64,000 bases of DNA from positions 372,001-436,000 of the forward strand of contig CAWAUR010000015.1 in NCBI GenBank assembly GCA_963785255.1, read 5' to 3'. Positions 63,263 to 64,000 of the stretch are shown in pieces. The notes beneath the pieces are model-generated. The model searched no databases. It was not told the DNA's origin and saw only the letters and a list, made by a program, of their open reading frames with translations. Position 1 is the first letter of the stretch. The number at the start of each line of letters is the position of its first letter. This DNA is from Bog-159 sp963785255. GTDB lineage: Bacteria; Acidobacteriota; Terriglobia; Bryobacterales; Bryobacteraceae. A program made the position numbers and the translations under genes.

Positions 63263-64000
63263 TTACACCCTTCTTAGCAGCAGCGCCGAATTCTTGCTGC
63301 CAAACGCAATGCAATTCGACACCGCGTGCTCGATATCGATGCGCCGCCCGACCTCCGGAATATAATCCAGGTCGCATTGCGGATCGGGCTCCTGCACGTT
63401 GATAGTGGGATGCACCACGCCGTCGCGCATGGCCAGCAGCGTGGCGGCGATGCCGGCTGCGCCGCAAGCGCCCTGCGGATGCCCGATCAGGCTCTTCAGG
63501 GACGATCCCGGCAGTTTGTAGGCGTGCCCATTGAACGCCAGCTTCATGGCGCGCGTCTCAATGCGGTCGTTCAGCTCTGTGCCGGTGCCGTGATAATTAA
63601 CATACTGCACGTCGCCCGGTCCGATGCCGCCTTCATCCATGGCCATGGTCATGGTGCGGGCGGGCTCTTCGCCGCACTCCTCCAGACGCACGCGGTGAAA
63701 GGCTTCGCAGGTGGACCCGTATCCTGCGATCTCGCCGTAGATGTGCGCGCCCCGGGAACGGGCGCGCTCGTAATCCTCCAACACGAAAAACCAGGCGCCC
63801 TCGGCGATCACGAATCCGTCGCGGTCGCGGGAGAACGGCCGCGAGGCGCGCTCGGGCTCAGAGTTCCAGTGCGTGCTCATAATGCGCATCAGGACGAATC
63901 CGCGCAGGATAAGAGGCGCGATGGGGGCATCCACGCCGCCCGCCACCATCATGTCCAGCACGCCCGCCTGAATGTTGCGGTAGGCATAGCCGATGGCGTC
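63263..64000 (-). CDS. Beta-ketoacyl-ACP synthase II-like protein, C-terminal part
   Basis: The frame is open to the window edge; the N-terminal part with the catalytic Cys is outside. Visible: YRNIQAGVLDMMVAGGVDAP, DRDGFVIAEGAWFFVLEDYE, VNYHGTGTELND with the first catalytic His, and KSLIGHPQGACGAAGIAATL with the second His, ending CIAFGSKNSALLLRRV. This is the C-terminal thiolase half of FabF-type enzymes, which extend fatty acids or polyketides. HGTGTELND (not HGTSTPLND) and GHPQGACG (not GHxxGAAG) differ slightly from housekeeping FabF, so a secondary-lipid or aryl-polyene role is possible. Confidence 0.9.
   Translation of the reverse strand, partial: DAIGYAYRNIQAGVLDMMVAGGVDAPIAPLILRGFVLMRIMSTHWNSEPERASRPFSRDRDGFVIAEGAWFFVLEDYERARSRGAHIYGEIAGYGSTCEAFHRVRLEECGEEPARTMTMAMDEGGIGPGDVQYVNYHGTGTELNDRIETRAMKLAFNGHAYKLPGSSLKSLIGHPQGACGAAGIAATLLAMRDGVVHPTINVQEPDPQCDLDYIPEVGRRIDIEHAVSNCIAFGSKNSALLLRRV

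Noticed and set aside
1..64000. CRISPR array
   Set aside because: Repeated units seen are hairpin repeats or protein repeats; no regular spacer pattern.
1..64000. tRNA or rRNA genes
   Set aside because: No TTCGA-centred T-arm with an acceptor stem and no rRNA-like segment noticed by eye; a covariance search would settle this.

Overview
The window is a 64-kb piece of a GC-rich bacterial chromosome. Several traits point to an acidobacterium of the Solibacter/Bryobacter type: giant sensor kinases with two-component-regulator propeller repeats, an ADOP-type permease remnant, a Tat-exported Gfo/Idh/MocA oxidoreductase, unusually long TolC proteins, an ECF sigma factor joined to a Ser/Thr kinase, and dozens of intergenic hairpin repeats. 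This is inferred from gene style, not from a marker gene. I saw no rRNA, tRNA or CRISPR array.

Layout. 1-3197 (+): 3' end of a membrane formate dehydrogenase operon (fdhA', fdhB, fdhC, fdhE), with 4-bp overlaps. 3318-5724 (+): an orphan PcfJ-like protein and a membrane-anchored variant JAMM protein. 5811-10461 (-): Ycf46-like AAA ATPase, small membrane protein, transaldolase, small acidic protein and M20 peptidase. 10530-13034 (-): a decayed propeller kinase fused to an unrelated ASH-domain tail. 13066-18705 (-): GT-C membrane protein, a segmentally duplicated coiled-coil/thiC-tail region, thiC and a lipoprotein. 18821-25652 (-): sigma factor plus Ser/Thr kinase, then two tandem TolC genes. 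25805-31901: oxidoreductase, DUF4097 lipoprotein, an apparent BrnT-antitoxin fusion, HicAB, an NmrA-like protein and a phosphotransferase. 32631-40638 (+): two tandem giant fibronectin-III proteins with 6 and 9 repeats. 41034-50961 (+): remnants, then a dense signalling cluster (an NtrC-type regulator, three histidine kinases and a receiver) translationally coupled to DinB and SDR genes. 51412-57087: secreted PQQ-like and repeat proteins and a NarL-type regulator. 57221-60268 (-): an intact 1015-aa propeller kinase. 60384-64000 (-): clpP, an Rrf2 regulator, a HugZ-like protein, a HepT/MntA pair and the 3' end of a KAS-II-like gene.

How it fits together. The propeller kinase (57221-60268), the NarL/LuxR regulator (55175-55861) and two secreted repeat proteins (53811-54953 and 56065-57087) look like one sensory module. 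Both secreted genes share a conserved ~100-bp upstream block containing a matched promoter, and in one copy this block runs into the 3' end of the kinase gene. Duplication followed by decay recurs through the window: thiC tail, NtrC receiver, propeller kinase and fn3 proteins. Three families of intergenic palindromes are interspersed. One family abuts stop codons, and one copy of another has perfect 20-bp terminal inverted repeats like a miniature transposable element.
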